DNA of 39,921 nt from an uncultured Mollicutes bacterium (GTDB taxonomy: Bacteria; Bacillota_I; Bacilli_A; RFN20; CAG-826). The DNA is taken from the NCBI GenBank assembly GCA_946539555.1, contig CAMNHN010000003.1:1-39921 (forward strand). The letters are read 5' to 3'. Shown here piece after piece: positions 1 to 10,144 of the stretch. The notes under the pieces were generated by a model. The model searched no databases. It was not told the origin of the DNA and worked only from the letters and a program-made list of their open reading frames with translations. Positions within the stretch are counted from its first letter, which is position 1; each line of letters begins with the position of its first letter. Position numbers and translations under genes: made by a program.

Positions 1-2535
1 AAAGAATTTGTTTCAAATATCATTGGAACAGATTTAAATTTAGATGTTTCAAGAGTTACAATCTCTGATATCATCGCAATTTTCAGCTATTTCATGAATT
101 TAATGGATGGTTTTGGATCAGTTGATGATATCGATCACTTATCAAATAGACGTATTAGATGTGTTGGTGAACTTATTCAAACTCAATTTAGAATTGGTTT
201 AACTAAGATGGCTAAAAACATCACCCAAAAAATGTCTATTACAACAGGTGAAACAAAAGAACTCACTCCTAAATCCTTAATAAATATAAAACCTTTATCA
301 AGTGAAATTAGAGAATTCTTTGCTAGCTCACAACTTTCTCAATTCATGGATCAAACTAACCCTCTTGCAGAACTTGCTAACAAGAGAAGAATTTCTGCTT
401 TAGGTCCTGGTGGATTAACCCGTGATAGAGCATCAATGGAAGTTCGTGACGTTCACTTTACTCACTACGGACGTATTTGTCCTATTGAAACACCTGAAGG
501 TCAAAACATTGGTTTAATTAATAATCTTGCTACATATGCAAAGATTGATAAATATGGATTTATTGAAACTCCATATAGAGTTGTTGATAAAGCAACTGGT
601 GAAATCACAGAAAAAACAGTTTATTTATCAGCAGAAGAAGAAAACAATCACGTTATTGCTCAAGCAACTCGTGATGATATTAAAGATGGAAAACTTGTTG
701 GCGACAAGGTTGTTGCTAGATTCAATGGTGAAAACATTTTAGCTGATGCAAAAGATGTTGATTATATCGATGAATCCCCAATGCAAATTGTTTCTGTTGC
801 TGCAGCATGTATTCCATTCCTTGAAAATGATGATAACACTCGTGCTTTGATGGGTGCTAACATGCAACGTCAAGCTTTACCACTTTTAAGACCACACGCA
901 CCATTTGTTGGTACAGGTCTTGAACATAGAATCGCATTCGATTGTGGATTAGCGGTAATTTCAGCTGAAGAAGGTGTTGTTACTTACACCGACTCACAAG
1001 TTATTAAAGTCCAAGAAAAAGAAGGCTTAAGAACATATAAGCTTCAAAAATTTGAAAGAAGTAACAATGGTACTTGTATCAATCAAAGTTCAATTGTTAA
1101 AGTTGGTCAAAAGATTAAGAAAGGTCAACTTATCGCTGATGGTCCATCAATGGATAATGGTGATTTAGCTCTTGGTCAAAACGTTGTCGTTGCCTTTATG
1201 ACTTGGGAAGGTCTCAACTATGAAGACGCTGTCATTATGTCAGAAAGACTCGTCAAAGAAGACGTTTATACAACAATTCATATCGAAAGTTATGAAATTG
1301 AATGTAGAAGAACTAAAAACGGTGATGAATCCATCACTCCAGATGTCCCTAACATCTCACTTGAAGCAAAAGCTCACCTCGATTTAGATGGTGTTGTCTA
1401 TCCAGGAACAGATGTTAAAGAAGGCGATATCTTAGTTGGTAAAGTTACACCAAAAGGTGTTTCTGAACCATCTCCAGATCAAAAATTATTAGATGCTATC
1501 TTTGGTGATAAATCAAAAGATGGTAAAGATACATCACTCCGTGTCCCTCACGGTGGTGCAGGAACAGTATTAGATGTCAAAGTTTTCACAAGAGAAAATG
1601 GTGATGAACTTGCTCCAGATGTCTATAAAAAGGTTAGAGTTTATGTCGTCCAAAAGAGAAAGATCTCTGAAGGTGATAAGATGTCAGGAAGACATGGTAA
1701 CAAGGGTGTTATTTCACGTATTGTTCCAGTTGAAGATATGCCATTCTTACCAGATGGTACCCCAGTTGATATCTTACTTAACCCACAAGGTGTCCCTTCA
1801 CGTATGAACATTGGACAAATTCTTGAAGTCCACTTAGGTATGGCATGTAAGACACTTGGTGGATTAAAGATTGCTACACCAGTTTTTGATGGAATCTCAA
1901 ACGATGAAATCACAGAACTCATGAAGGAAGCAAAAATGCCAAGTGATGGTAAATACACGCTTTATGATGGAAGAACCGGTGAAAAATTCGACGATAGAAT
2001 CAATGTTGGTGTCATGTACATGATTAAACTTGTCCACATGGTCGATGATAAACTTCACGCAAGAGCAACTGGACCATACTCAATGGTTACACAACAACCA
2101 CTTGGAGGTAAAGCTCAAAACGGTGGTCAAAGATTTGGTGAAATGGAAGTTTGGGCACTTGAAGCTTATGGTGCAGCAAACATTCTCCAAGAAATGATTA
2201 CTATTAAATCAGATGATAGAGTCGGTCGTAGAAAGACTTATGAATCTATTATTAAGGGTCACGCACTTCCAAAACCATCAATTCCAGAAGCATTCAAAGT
2301 TTTAACAAAAGAACTTATGGGCTTAGGAATGAATGTTGAGTTATTTGGTAAAGATGGAAAGATTATTGATATGGATGATCTTGCACGTAAGACTCAACAA
2401 GAAGAACAACGTTCAATGAGATCACTTAGAAATATTGGTACAGATGGATCTTCATCTTCAAGACATATAGACGATTTTGGTGATTATAGCGAAGAAAGTG
2501 CTACATCAGAAATTGTCAGTGATATTCTTAACTAG
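1..2535 (+). CDS. rpoB: RNA polymerase beta subunit, 3' part (5' end outside window)
   Basis: Encodes the catalytic beta subunit of RNA polymerase. The frame is open from base 1 and the first in-frame ATG (94) is internal, so the gene starts upstream of the window; about 844 residues are visible. The rifampicin-resistance-determining region lies at about 322-417 and contains [17 protein letters not shown] followed by ANKRR. The codon at 379-381 is Asn where most bacteria have His (E. coli 526). Asp516 and Ser531 equivalents are kept. The C-terminal half is highly conserved and ends in an acidic, serine-rich tail. rpoC follows after 12 bases; its ribosome binding site overlaps this gene's TAG stop, so the two are cotranscribed. 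Identity is certain. Confidence 0.98.
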   Translation, partial: KEFVSNIIGTDLNLDVSRVTISDIIAIFSYFMNLMDGFGSVDDIDHLSNRRIRCVGELIQTQFRIGLTKMAKNITQKMSITTGETKELTPKSLINIKPLSSEIREFFASSQLSQFMDQTNPLAELANKRRISALGPGGLTRDRASMEVRDVHFTHYGRICPIETPEGQNIGLINNLATYAKIDKYGFIETPYRVVDKATGEITEKTVYLSAEEENNHVIAQATRDDIKDGKLVGDKVVARFNGENILADAKDVDYIDESPMQIVSVAAACIPFLENDDNTRALMGANMQRQALPLLRPHAPFVGTGLEHRIAFDCGLAVISAEEGVVTYTDSQVIKVQEKEGLRTYKLQKFERSNNGTCINQSSIVKVGQKIKKGQLIADGPSMDNGDLALGQNVVVAFMTWEGLNYEDAVIMSERLVKEDVYTTIHIESYEIECRRTKNGDESITPDVPNISLEAKAHLDLDGVVYPGTDVKEGDILVGKVTPKGVSEPSPDQKLLDAIFGDKSKDGKDTSLRVPHGGAGTVLDVKVFTRENGDELAPDVYKKVRVYVVQKRKISEGDKMSGRHGNKGVISRIVPVEDMPFLPDGTPVDILLNPQGVPSRMNIGQILEVHLGMACKTLGGLKIATPVFDGISNDEITELMKEAKMPSDGKYTLYDGRTGEKFDDRINVGVMYMIKLVHMVDDKLHARATGPYSMVTQQPLGGKAQNGGQRFGEMEVWALEAYGAANILQEMITIKSDDRVGRRKTYESIIKGHALPKPSIPEAFKVLTKELMGLGMNVELFGKDGKIIDMDDLARKTQQEEQRSMRSLRNIGTDGSSSSRHIDDFGDYSEESATSEIVSDILN

Positions 2536-2547
2536 GAGGTATGCGAT

Positions 2548-5500
2548 ATGTTTGATGTAGAAAAATTAGGCAGCATTAAAGTTGGATTAGCATCCCCTGC
2601 AAAAATTAGAGCATGGTCTCATGGTGAAGTTACAAAACCTGAAACCATCAACTACAGAAGCCAAAAACCAGAAATGGATGGTTTATTCTGTGAAAAAATC
2701 TTTGGACCTTCTAAAGATTTTGAATGTCATTGTGGAAAATATAAAAAAGCAAGATTTGCCGGTGTAGTTTGTGAAAAATGTGGCGTTGAAGTCATCACAA
2801 AAGAAGTTAGACGTGAAAGAATGGGTCACATTGAACTTGCTTCACCATGTTCACACATTTGGTACCTCAAAGGTATCCCATCAAGAATGGGTTTAGTCCT
2901 TGATGTATCTCCAAAACAACTTGAAGAAGTTATCTATTTCTCAGCACATATTTGTTTAAATCCAGGTACATGTAAGAGTTTATATTACAAACAATTCTTA
3001 GATGATAGAATCGGAAGAGAAACATTTATTGCTGCAATTAGAGAAATTCAAGCAGGACTTGAAACATCTTCATTTGAATATCAAAAAGCCAACGATTTAC
3101 TTGAAAAACTCGGCAATCCTAACGAAATTTTCAATTTCTTCACATGTGCATCATTTATTTCTCAATTCACAGGTGCTGAATTTGGAGAAGGTGCTGAAGC
3201 AATTAAACGTTTACTTCAAGAAATCAAAATTAACGACTACAAAGTAACTGATCCAGTAACCGGAGAAGAAAAAGTCGTTGAAGGTGAATTCAATAAGGTT
3301 CAAAGAGAAATCAAGTCAGCTAGTGGTCAAAAACTTCAAAAATTAATTAAGAGACTTGAAGTTTTAGATGCATTTAGAAAATCAAACAACCTTCCTGAAT
3401 GGATGGTTCTTGATGTAATTCCAGTCATTCCACCAGATTTAAGACCTATGTTACAACTTGATGGTGGAAGATTTGCAACATCTGATTTAAATGATTTATA
3501 TAGAAGAATCATTATGCGTAACAATCGTTTAAAGAAATTAATCGATATGAACGCACCATACGTTATTCTCATGAATGAAAAACGTATGTTACAAGAAGCA
3601 GTTGATGCTTTAATTGATAATGGTAGAAGAAATGGTAAACCAGTCACTGGTCCTAATGGTAGACCTTTAAAATCACTCTCAGGTGCTTTAAAAGGTAAAC
3701 AAGGTAGATTCAGACAAAACTTACTCGGTAAGAGAGTCGACTACTCAGGACGTTCAGTTATCGCTATTGGTCCATCCCTCAAGATGTATCAATGTGGACT
3801 TCCACGTGAAATGGCTATTAACTTACTTAGACCATTTATCGCTGCAATTTTAATTAAAACAGGTAAATGTCAATTACATAGACAAGCAGACAAGAAAATC
3901 GATGCAAAAGATAGCGATGTCTACGATGTTGTTGAAAAGATTATTTCTGAACACCCAGTTTTATTAAACCGTGCTCCAACACTTCATAGACTTGGTATCC
4001 AAGCATTCCAACCAATTCTTGTTGAAGGACGTGCTATTAGACTTCACCCATTAGTCTGTACTGGATTTAACGCAGACTTTGATGGTGACCAAATGGCAGT
4101 TCACGTCCCAATTTCAAAAGCTGCTCAAGAAGAAGCTTTGGATTTAATGCTTGCAAGTAACAACATTCTTGCTCCAAAAGATGGAAAACCAATCGTTACT
4201 CCATCTCAAGATATCTTAATTGGTAACTATTATCTTACAACTGAAGCTGATAAAGCAGATTTCTTAAGAAGAGCTGAAAAATATGAAAAAGTAGGCGACA
4301 CTGAAAGAGCTGAGCAATATCGTAAATATGCTGAAATGGAAGGTAAAGTCTTCAAAGATATTAATGAATGTTATAAATGTTATGAAATGGGCTTAATCCA
4401 TTTACATAATAGAATTGCAATTCCAGGCAATCAAATGAAGAGAACATCATTTGATGAAGAAATGAATAACAGTTATTTAATCACAACTGTTGGTAAAGTA
4501 ATTTTCAACTTTGCTCTTCCTACAGACTTCCCATATATTAACGATGGTAGTGCTGCAAATACAGTTATGAATAAGAGAGAATTTTTTGTACCAAAAGGAA
4601 CAAATATTCCTGAATACATTGCTTCTCTTCCATTAAAAGCTCCAATTGGTAAAAAGCAAATTAATGCAATTATTTCTGAAGTTTACCAAAAATATGGAAC
4701 TCAAAAGACAAGTGCTGTCCTTGATAAGATTAAAGACCAAGGTTATCACTATTCAACAGTTTCAGGTTTAACCGTTGCTATCTCTGATATTTATGTCATT
4801 AGTGGTAAAGATAAACTTGTTAAAGAAGGTGATGCAAAGGTTGAAAAGATTCAAAAACTTTACGAAAGAGGTTTCTTAACTGATCAAGAAAGACACGCAA
4901 AAGTTGTTGATGTCTGGAACGATATCAATAAAGTCGTTGGTGATAAGGTTGAATCAACTTTAAAAGAAGATAACCACAATCCACTTTATATCATGTGGAA
5001 CTCTGGTGCTCGTGGAAGTAGATCTAACTTCGCACAACTTATGGGTATGAGAGGCTTGATGGCATCTACTTCAGGTGAAACAATCGAATTACCAGTTAAA
5101 TCTTGTTTCCGTCAAGGTCTTAACGTTTCAGAATTCTTTACAGGAACTCACGGTGCCCGTAAAGGTGGTGCAGATACTGCTCTTAAAACAGCAGACTCAG
5201 GTTATTTAACAAGAAGACTTGTTGATGTTTCTCAAGACGTTATCGTTAGAGAAGAAGATTGTCACTCAGACCATGGTTCATTTGTTTCAGATATTATCAA
5301 CACTGCAGAAAATTCAGTTATCGTCACTTTAGAAGAAAGACTTGTTGGACGTTATGCATGTCACGATATTATTCACCCAGAAACAGGTGAAGTCATTGTT
5401 AAAGGCAACACTTTAATTGATGAAGTCGCTGCTGAAGCAGTTGTAAATGCTGGTATTACAAAGGTTGAAATTAGATCACTCTTTGGTTGCCAAACAAAAG

Positions 5501-6528
5501 ATGGTGTCTGTCAACATTGTTATGGTAGAAACTTAGCAACAGGTAAACCAGTTGAAATTGGTGAAGCAGTTGGTATTATGGCTGCTCAATCAATTGGTGA
5601 ACCAGGTACCCAATTAACCATGAGAACATTCCACTCTGGTGGTGTTGCTACTTCAGAAGATATTACTCAAGGTCTTCCAAGAGTCCAAGAATTATTTGAA
5701 AGTAGAAATCCAAAAGGTGAAGCTCTAATTTCTGAAATCACAGGTAAAGTTACTAAGATTGAAGACCACAATGGTACATATCAAGTAACTGTCTCAAATG
5801 ATCTTGAAGAAGTAGTTTATACAACTAACTTTGGCGCAAGATTAAGAGTTAAATTAAATGACACCGTCAAAAACGGTGGAAAGATTACCGAAGGTGCTAT
5901 TTCACCTAAGAAACTTCTTGAATGTGCTGATGTTGGAGCAGTTCAACGTTACATTGTTAAAGAAGTTCAAAAAGTCTATAGATCACAAGGTATTGCTATC
6001 TCTGATAAGCATATTGAAGTTATCGTTAGACAAATGTTAAGAAAAGTTGTCATCATCGATGGTGGTGATACAGAAATGATTCCTGGAACAAGAGTTTCCG
6101 TTGTTGAATTCACAAGACTCAACAAAGAAGCTTTACTCCAAGGCAAGAGACCAGCTGTTGCTAGACCACTCGTCTTAGGTATTACAAAAGCTGCTCTTGA
6201 AACTGAATCATTCTTATCAGCTGCCTCATTCCAAGAAACAACACGTGTTTTAACAGATGCTGCTATCAAAGGCAAAATTGATACTTTACACGGCTTAAAA
6301 GAAAACGTCATCACTGGTAAATTAATTCCAGCTGGTAGAGGTTTACTTGATAAAGCAGAAGCAAAGAAACTTGTTGATGACTTTACAGTCTCAGGAAGAA
6401 TGAGAGAAGTTAAACAACAATACATTGGAATTCATGATAGTGATTATGAAGAACAAGAATCAATCGATACAAGTCTTGAAACTTTAGAATCACTTGCAAC
6501 TGAAGATACTTCAACATTCTCAAACTAA
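2548..6528 (+). CDS. rpoC: RNA polymerase beta' subunit
   Basis: Encodes the beta' subunit (1326 residues), which forms the active site with RpoB. Visible hallmarks: the N-terminal zinc site Cys60/Cys62/Cys75/Cys78, the catalytic NADFDGD motif at residues 508-514 that holds Mg2+, the second zinc site Cys905/Cys981/Cys988/Cys991, and the trigger-loop region [20 protein letters not shown]. Translation starts at ATG 2548, eight bases after a perfect AGGAGG (2534-2539) that includes the rpoB stop. Length is slightly above the usual 1200 of Bacilli but shows no large insertion. It ends the rpoBC unit and is followed by a strong terminator at 6554-6577. Confidence 0.98.
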   Translation: MFDVEKLGSIKVGLASPAKIRAWSHGEVTKPETINYRSQKPEMDGLFCEKIFGPSKDFECHCGKYKKARFAGVVCEKCGVEVITKEVRRERMGHIELASPCSHIWYLKGIPSRMGLVLDVSPKQLEEVIYFSAHICLNPGTCKSLYYKQFLDDRIGRETFIAAIREIQAGLETSSFEYQKANDLLEKLGNPNEIFNFFTCASFISQFTGAEFGEGAEAIKRLLQEIKINDYKVTDPVTGEEKVVEGEFNKVQREIKSASGQKLQKLIKRLEVLDAFRKSNNLPEWMVLDVIPVIPPDLRPMLQLDGGRFATSDLNDLYRRIIMRNNRLKKLIDMNAPYVILMNEKRMLQEAVDALIDNGRRNGKPVTGPNGRPLKSLSGALKGKQGRFRQNLLGKRVDYSGRSVIAIGPSLKMYQCGLPREMAINLLRPFIAAILIKTGKCQLHRQADKKIDAKDSDVYDVVEKIISEHPVLLNRAPTLHRLGIQAFQPILVEGRAIRLHPLVCTGFNADFDGDQMAVHVPISKAAQEEALDLMLASNNILAPKDGKPIVTPSQDILIGNYYLTTEADKADFLRRAEKYEKVGDTERAEQYRKYAEMEGKVFKDINECYKCYEMGLIHLHNRIAIPGNQMKRTSFDEEMNNSYLITTVGKVIFNFALPTDFPYINDGSAANTVMNKREFFVPKGTNIPEYIASLPLKAPIGKKQINAIISEVYQKYGTQKTSAVLDKIKDQGYHYSTVSGLTVAISDIYVISGKDKLVKEGDAKVEKIQKLYERGFLTDQERHAKVVDVWNDINKVVGDKVESTLKEDNHNPLYIMWNSGARGSRSNFAQLMGMRGLMASTSGETIELPVKSCFRQGLNVSEFFTGTHGARKGGADTALKTADSGYLTRRLVDVSQDVIVREEDCHSDHGSFVSDIINTAENSVIVTLEERLVGRYACHDIIHPETGEVIVKGNTLIDEVAAEAVVNAGITKVEIRSLFGCQTKDGVCQHCYGRNLATGKPVEIGEAVGIMAAQSIGEPGTQLTMRTFHSGGVATSEDITQGLPRVQELFESRNPKGEALISEITGKVTKIEDHNGTYQVTVSNDLEEVVYTTNFGARLRVKLNDTVKNGGKITEGAISPKKLLECADVGAVQRYIVKEVQKVYRSQGIAISDKHIEVIVRQMLRKVVIIDGGDTEMIPGTRVSVVEFTRLNKEALLQGKRPAVARPLVLGITKAALETESFLSAASFQETTRVLTDAAIKGKIDTLHGLKENVITGKLIPAGRGLLDKAEAKKLVDDFTVSGRMREVKQQYIGIHDSDYEEQESIDTSLETLESLATEDTSTFSN

Positions 6529-6553
6529 TTAGAAAATTCTAATTAAATAAATT

Positions 6554-6577
6554 GGCTTGGTAAATCCAAGCCTTTTT
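6554..6577 (+). terminator. Terminator of rpoBC
   Basis: Stem GGCTTGG / CCAAGCC with loop TAAAT, followed by five T. A weaker AT-rich inverted repeat (TTAGAA-AA-TTCTAA) lies just before it at the rpoC stop. This separates rpoBC from the serine dehydratase gene. Confidence 0.9.
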
Positions 6578-6697
6578 AATATAGATTTGAAATATTTTCT
6601 TAAAAACCCTGCAAATCTAAACTATTTTTTATAGTAAAAATTTAATTGTATGCAATTGATTTTTGATATTAATATAGATTGAAGATAAAATTTAATC

Positions 6698-6703
6698 TAT
6701 AAT
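6698..6703 (+). promoter_or_regulatory. -10 box of the serine dehydratase gene, leaderless placement
   Basis: A perfect TATAAT ends 7 bases before ATG 6711. No GGAG-like sequence lies between them. A transcript starting 6-8 bases after the -10 box would begin at the start codon. The -35 region is weak (TAGATT at 6675-6680, 17-bp spacer). Confidence 0.6.
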
Positions 6704-6710
6704 CTTATAG

Positions 6711-7910
6711 ATGGAATCAATTAAAGACATTTTTATAATTGGAAACGGACCAAGTTCATCTCATACAATTGGTCCTTCTTTAGCAGTAGATAAAATCTTA
6801 AATGATTATAAAAATATTAAAAAAATAAATGTAACGCTATATAATTCTTTAGCTTTAACTGGTAAAGGACATTTAACCGATAAAATAATAAAAGAAAAAT
6901 TAAAAGATTTTGATGTGGAAATAAATTATGATATCGATTCACCAACACCTCACCCAAATACATTAGATTTTGATATCGTTTTAGCTGATGAATCTAAAGT
7001 TCATAGAAGATTTTTTTCAATTGGAGGAGGAACAGTTGTAGAAAAACTATGTTCGCACTCTAAAAAGAATCATATATATAAAGAAGATAAGCTTGAAGAT
7101 ATTTTAAAATTCTGTGAAGAAAAGAATTTTTCTTTATATGAATATGTTTTAGATCATGAAGATAAAGACATTTTAAATTACATTAAAAATGTTTTAAAAG
7201 TAATGGATGATTGTGTTTCTAGAGGTTTAAAAAAAGATGGACTATTACCTGGAAAATTAAAGGTAGAACGTAAAGCAAAATATTTACTTGAAAACTCTAA
7301 ATCAACAATTAGAATCGGAACAAAAAACGATCAAATTGTAATGGCTTATGCTTATGCTGCTTCAGAAGAAAATGCAAGTGGAGGAATAGTTGCTACAGCA
7401 CCAACTTGTGGAAGTTCAGGTGTTATTCCTGGATGCATTGAATATTTGAGATTAAATAATATTAAAGAAGAAAAGATATTAGAAGGTCTTTTAGTTGCTG
7501 GATTAATTGGAAAATTAATTAAAACTAATGCCACTGTTAGTGGTGCAGTAGGAGGATGCCAAGCTGAAATTGGAAGTGCTGCTTCAATGGGAGCTGCTTT
7601 AATAATGCATGCTTTAGGATATGATAATGAAAAAATTGCACAAGCTTCTGAAATTGCTTTAGAACATTCTTTAGGTTTAACTTGTGATCCAATTGAAGGA
7701 TATGTTCAAATTCCTTGTATTGAGCGTAATGCAATATTCGCTTTAAAGGCGATAAATTCATGTAGTCTTGCTGCGGTCATAAATTATGAAACTTCAAAGA
7801 TTAATTTTGATGATATCGTTCAAACGATGTTTGAAACAGGGAAAGACCTTAAAAAAGGTTATAAAGAAACTAGCAAAAAAGGTATGTCAAAGATTAAAAT
7901 TGAATGCTAG
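6711..7910 (+). CDS. sdaA: L-serine ammonia-lyase, iron-sulfur-dependent, single chain
   Basis: Deaminates L-serine to pyruvate and ammonia using a [4Fe-4S] cluster. The 399-residue chain joins the beta-type N-terminal domain (GPSSSHT motif, residues 13-19) to the catalytic alpha-type domain (TAPTCGSSGVIPGC). Candidate cluster ligands are Cys283, Cys325 and Cys336, whose 42 and 11 spacing equals that of Cys343/Cys385/Cys396 in the Legionella enzyme. The last residue, Cys399, corresponds to the C-terminal Cys that acts as removable fourth ligand in the 'tail-in-mouth' mechanism. The N-terminal domain is shorter than in the 458-residue Legionella protein. The gene has no Shine-Dalgarno sequence and appears leaderless. 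It sits alone between rpoC and small orphan genes. Confidence 0.93.
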   Translation: MESIKDIFIIGNGPSSSHTIGPSLAVDKILNDYKNIKKINVTLYNSLALTGKGHLTDKIIKEKLKDFDVEINYDIDSPTPHPNTLDFDIVLADESKVHRRFFSIGGGTVVEKLCSHSKKNHIYKEDKLEDILKFCEEKNFSLYEYVLDHEDKDILNYIKNVLKVMDDCVSRGLKKDGLLPGKLKVERKAKYLLENSKSTIRIGTKNDQIVMAYAYAASEENASGGIVATAPTCGSSGVIPGCIEYLRLNNIKEEKILEGLLVAGLIGKLIKTNATVSGAVGGCQAEIGSAASMGAALIMHALGYDNEKIAQASEIALEHSLGLTCDPIEGYVQIPCIERNAIFALKAINSCSLAAVINYETSKINFDDIVQTMFETGKDLKKGYKETSKKGMSKIKIEC

Positions 7911-7951
7911 AAATAAATAAGTAAAATTACATATTTAATAATTTTGATAGG

Positions 7952-8371
7952 ATGAATAAGATGGAAAACATTATTTCAAAAGAAAACTTTGTTAAAGATT
8001 TTATAAAAAACTTTGTGCCAACAATTTCAATTAAGCAATTAAAAAAACTAAAATGTTATCCTCCAAATCATGGATATCTATGGAATGTTTGTGGACATAA
8101 TTTAGTCGAAAATTTAAAAGGCGATGATGCAATGACAGCATATGATAATGTTGATAAAACTGGTGCAGTAGAATTCCAATATGATAATGGGTTTATGGGT
8201 GATGATGTTTCAATACCACTTTCCAAAGAAAATGATAGTTCAATAAAGATTAAAAATAATGGATTAATTGAATTTTATGTGATTGGCAAAGATTTTTCTT
8301 GGTGCTATATAGTAACTCACGAACGCGATGGATGTGGGCCATATTTTATAATTAATAAAAACAACAAATAG
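7952..8371 (+). CDS. Small soluble protein, DUF4275-like (tentative), possible orphan immunity protein
   Basis: 139 residues, no signal peptide or membrane segment. The pattern LWNVCGHN, then GDDAMTAYD, then a C-terminal FSWCYIVTHE and CGPYFI resembles, from memory, DUF4275, a family often encoded near polymorphic toxins. That assignment is tentative. Start is ambiguous: ATG 7952, or ATG 7961, which has AGGA at a better distance (7949-7952). The gene follows the serine dehydratase by 41 bases. Its TAG stop is the first base triplet of a 23-base repeat that recurs after the next gene, so the two genes look like successive cassettes. No function can be assigned. Confidence 0.7.
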   Translation: MNKMENIISKENFVKDFIKNFVPTISIKQLKKLKCYPPNHGYLWNVCGHNLVENLKGDDAMTAYDNVDKTGAVEFQYDNGFMGDDVSIPLSKENDSSIKIKNNGLIEFYVIGKDFSWCYIVTHERDGCGPYFIINKNNK

Positions 8372-8391
8372 CAAATTACTTTCACAAGCAA
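8369..8391 (+). repeat. Direct repeat copy 1 flanking an orphan gene
   Basis: TAGCAAATTRCTTTCACAAG followed by CAA, repeated at 8892-8914 with one A/G difference. Copy 1 begins with the stop codon of the upstream gene. The pair brackets the gene at 8504-8890. Confidence 0.85.
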
Positions 8392-8458
8392 GCCATCTAG
8401 TGGTAAAAATGGATTACAGGTACACAGCATATAGAAATTATAGCCTAGAAAGGAGAAG

Positions 8459-8492
8459 TTATTCAGTCATCAAACTATGTTTAACTGAATAA
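8459..8492 (+). other. Hairpin between a ribosome-binding-like site and the next gene
   Basis: Perfect 9-bp arms TTATTCAGT (8459-8467) and ACTGAATAA (8484-8492) around a 16-base loop. An AAAGGAGAAG sequence (about 8449-8458) lies directly before it, too far from the GTG at 8504 to serve as its ribosome binding site unless the hairpin folds and brings the two closer. Confidence 0.5.
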
Positions 8493-8503
8493 TACGAAAA
8501 ATT

Positions 8504-8890
8504 GTGGTTATTAAAGATAAATTGATAAATGAGTATCCGTTAATTAAAAAAATAGATTGTTCTTTTGAATGCTTTGAAGTTATGAAAAGAAGATATGTTA
8601 TTTTTTATGATGAAAAAATCAATAGAGAAAATATGGAATCTTTATTGGATGTATTTAATGATAATTCAAAAAACAGTTTTACAGAAAGAAAAACATTAAT
8701 TATTGTTGGTCATACGGACGAAAAGTTTAATAAAGAAGATTTGTTGTTTTTCAACGGAGTTGATACATTTGTGGTTTATTATTTATTAAATGACAATAAT
8801 AATGAAATTTACTTTAATGATCAAAGAGTACTCTTGTTCAGTTTGGATTGGAAAAAAATTATTAAAAAATTTAATGAAATATTGAAATAA
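8504..8890 (+). CDS. Hypothetical small protein, GTG start
   Basis: 128 residues, acidic and lysine-rich, no membrane segment; I do not recognise the family. The reading frame opens after a TGA at 8486-8488, and the only usable early start is GTG 8504. No Shine-Dalgarno sequence is at normal distance; the nearest (8449-8458) is separated by the hairpin at 8459-8492. The C-terminal part (residues 60-120) alternates beta-like hydrophobic stretches such as TLIIVGHTDE and FVVYYLL. It is bracketed by the 23-base direct repeats, which suggests a mobile or recombined cassette. Orphan immunity protein is one guess, with no direct support. Confidence 0.6.
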   Translation: MVIKDKLINEYPLIKKIDCSFECFEVMKRRYVIFYDEKINRENMESLLDVFNDNSKNSFTERKTLIIVGHTDEKFNKEDLLFFNGVDTFVVYYLLNDNNNEIYFNDQRVLLFSLDWKKIIKKFNEILK

Positions 8891-8891
8891 T

Positions 8892-8914
8892 TAGCAAATT
8901 GCTTTCACAAGCAA
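8892..8914 (+). repeat. Direct repeat copy 2
   Basis: Second copy of the 23-base repeat at 8369-8391, lying just after the stop of the 8504-8890 gene. Distance between copies is 523 bases. Confidence 0.85.
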
Positions 8915-8920
8915 AACTAG

Positions 8921-8946
8921 GTGGGTTTATCTTCGGGTAGATTTAC
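8921..8946 (+). terminator. UUCG-capped hairpin, probable terminator
   Basis: GTGGGTTTATC (8921-8931) and GGTAGATTTAC (8936-8946) pair over 11 positions when G-U pairs are allowed, closed by a C-UUCG-G tetraloop, and are followed by ATTTTCATTT. The complementary strand would pair poorly, so the structure belongs to the plus-strand RNA. Confidence 0.6.
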
Positions 8947-9113
8947 ATTTTCATTTAATCTATATTAACAGATTATTTAATAGAAGGAAGCCGCTAAATA
9001 CCTACATTTTCGGCCGTCATAAAACTACATTTTCTAATTGACGATTACAAAAGGAAAATTTACTTTAGTTTTAACTCACAAACCCGGGTGTGTAAATTTT
9101 TTAAAAATAATGC

Positions 9114-9142
9114 TTGCAAGCCTGTTTACAATAATGTATATT
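9114..9142 (+). promoter_or_regulatory. Promoter of the rpsL-rpsG-fusA operon
   Basis: -35 TTGCAA (9114-9119), 17-bp spacer, -10 TATATT (9137-9142). Predicted transcription start is near 9149, giving an rpsL leader of about 75 bases. Confidence 0.7.
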
Positions 9143-9222
9143 ATTGAAGCGACTGAAAAGTTTTATTTTTTAGTAAGTAGTATGATACACCAGGAAATGT
9201 GTGTATAAAAGGAGAGAAAAGA

Positions 9223-9645
9223 ATGCCAACTATTAATCAATTAGTTAGACAAGGTAGAACAAAACCTACATTCAAGTCAAAATCACCTGCATTATTAAAA
9301 AGATTCGATTCTTTAAATAAGAAAGAAAGAAATCAAAATAGTGCACAAAAAAGAGGTGTTTGTACCCGTGTCGGCACAATGACACCTAAAAAACCTAACT
9401 CAGCTTTAAGAAAATACGCAAGAGTTAAGCTCTCTAACGGATATGAAGTTACAGCATATATCGGAGGAGAAGGACACAATTTACAAGAACACTCAACAGT
9501 CATGATTCGTGGCGGTAGAGTTAAGGACCTTCCAGGTGTTAGATACCATATTATTAGAGGAACACTTGACTGCGCAGGTATTGAATCACGTAGACAAGGT
9601 AGATCACTTTATGGTACTAAGAAACCAAAAGGTAATGAAGAATAA
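9223..9645 (+). CDS. rpsL: 30S ribosomal protein S12
   Basis: S12 sits at the decoding centre of the small subunit. 140 residues beginning [13 protein letters not shown] chose ATG 9223, preceded by AAAGGAGA (9207-9214), over the upstream GTG 9199, which would add eight non-conserved residues. The [11 protein letters not shown] and [13 protein letters not shown] segments keep the wild-type lysines that correspond to the streptomycin-resistance positions. First gene of the str operon; rpsG follows after 14 bases. Confidence 0.98.
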   Translation: MPTINQLVRQGRTKPTFKSKSPALLKRFDSLNKKERNQNSAQKRGVCTRVGTMTPKKPNSALRKYARVKLSNGYEVTAYIGGEGHNLQEHSTVMIRGGRVKDLPGVRYHIIRGTLDCAGIESRRQGRSLYGTKKPKGNEE

Positions 9646-9659
9646 GGAGGAGACGGACT

Positions 9660-10130
9660 ATGCCAAGAAAAGGAAGTGTAGCTAAAAGAGATGTCTTACC
9701 AGATCCAATTTATAATTCAAAATTAGTCACAAGATTAATTAACAAAATTATGCTTGATGGTAAAAAAGGCACAGCTCAAAACATTTTATATGGTGCTTTC
9801 AACAAGATTGAAGCTAAAACAGGAAAACCAGCAATGGACGTTTTCGCCACAGCTATCAACAACATCATGCCAGAAGTCGAATTAAAGACAAAAAGAATTG
9901 GTGCTGCAAACTATCAAGTTCCTACTGAAGTTTCACCAGAAAGAAAAGTCACTTTAGGTTTAAGATGGTTAGTTAACTATTCAAGACTTAGAAAAGAAAA
10001 ATCAATGGAAGATAAACTCTGTAACGAAATCATTGATGCTGCTAATGGAACAGGTGCTTCCGTTAAGAAGAGAGAAGACGTTCATAAGATGGCCGAAGCT
10101 AATAAAGCTTATGCCCATTATAAATGGTAA
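9660..10130 (+). CDS. rpsG: 30S ribosomal protein S7
   Basis: S7 nucleates assembly of the 30S head by binding the 3' domain of 16S rRNA. 156 residues, the standard length, starting [16 protein letters not shown] and ending [13 protein letters not shown] strong AAGGAGGAG lies 6 bases before ATG 9660. Gap to rpsL is 14 bases and to fusA 14 bases, so all three are one operon. Confidence 0.98.
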   Translation: MPRKGSVAKRDVLPDPIYNSKLVTRLINKIMLDGKKGTAQNILYGAFNKIEAKTGKPAMDVFATAINNIMPEVELKTKRIGAANYQVPTEVSPERKVTLGLRWLVNYSRLRKEKSMEDKLCNEIIDAANGTGASVKKREDVHKMAEANKAYAHYKW

Positions 10131-10144
10131 TTTAGGTCGAATTT

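Larger units (their letters stand above)
8891..9222 (+). other. Intergenic region upstream of the str operon
   Basis: 332 bases without a gene. It contains, in order: the second 23-base direct repeat, a UUCG-capped hairpin, two copies of CTACATTTTC 23 bases apart (9002-9011 and 9025-9034), a 9-bp inverted repeat AAAATTTAC / GTAAATTTT (9055-9063, 9092-9100) around a CCCGGG core, the rpsL promoter, and an rpsL leader of about 75 bases. Confidence 0.7.

Noticed and set aside
1641-1958. Long antisense open frame inside rpoB, and similar ones in rpoC, fusA, tuf and others
   Set aside because: They are shadows of conserved genes on the opposite strand, without ribosome binding sites or recognisable products.
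8409-8492. 27-residue ORF (MDYRYTAYRN...) between the repeats
   Set aside because: No start signal, no homology recognised, and its end is explained by the hairpin arms.
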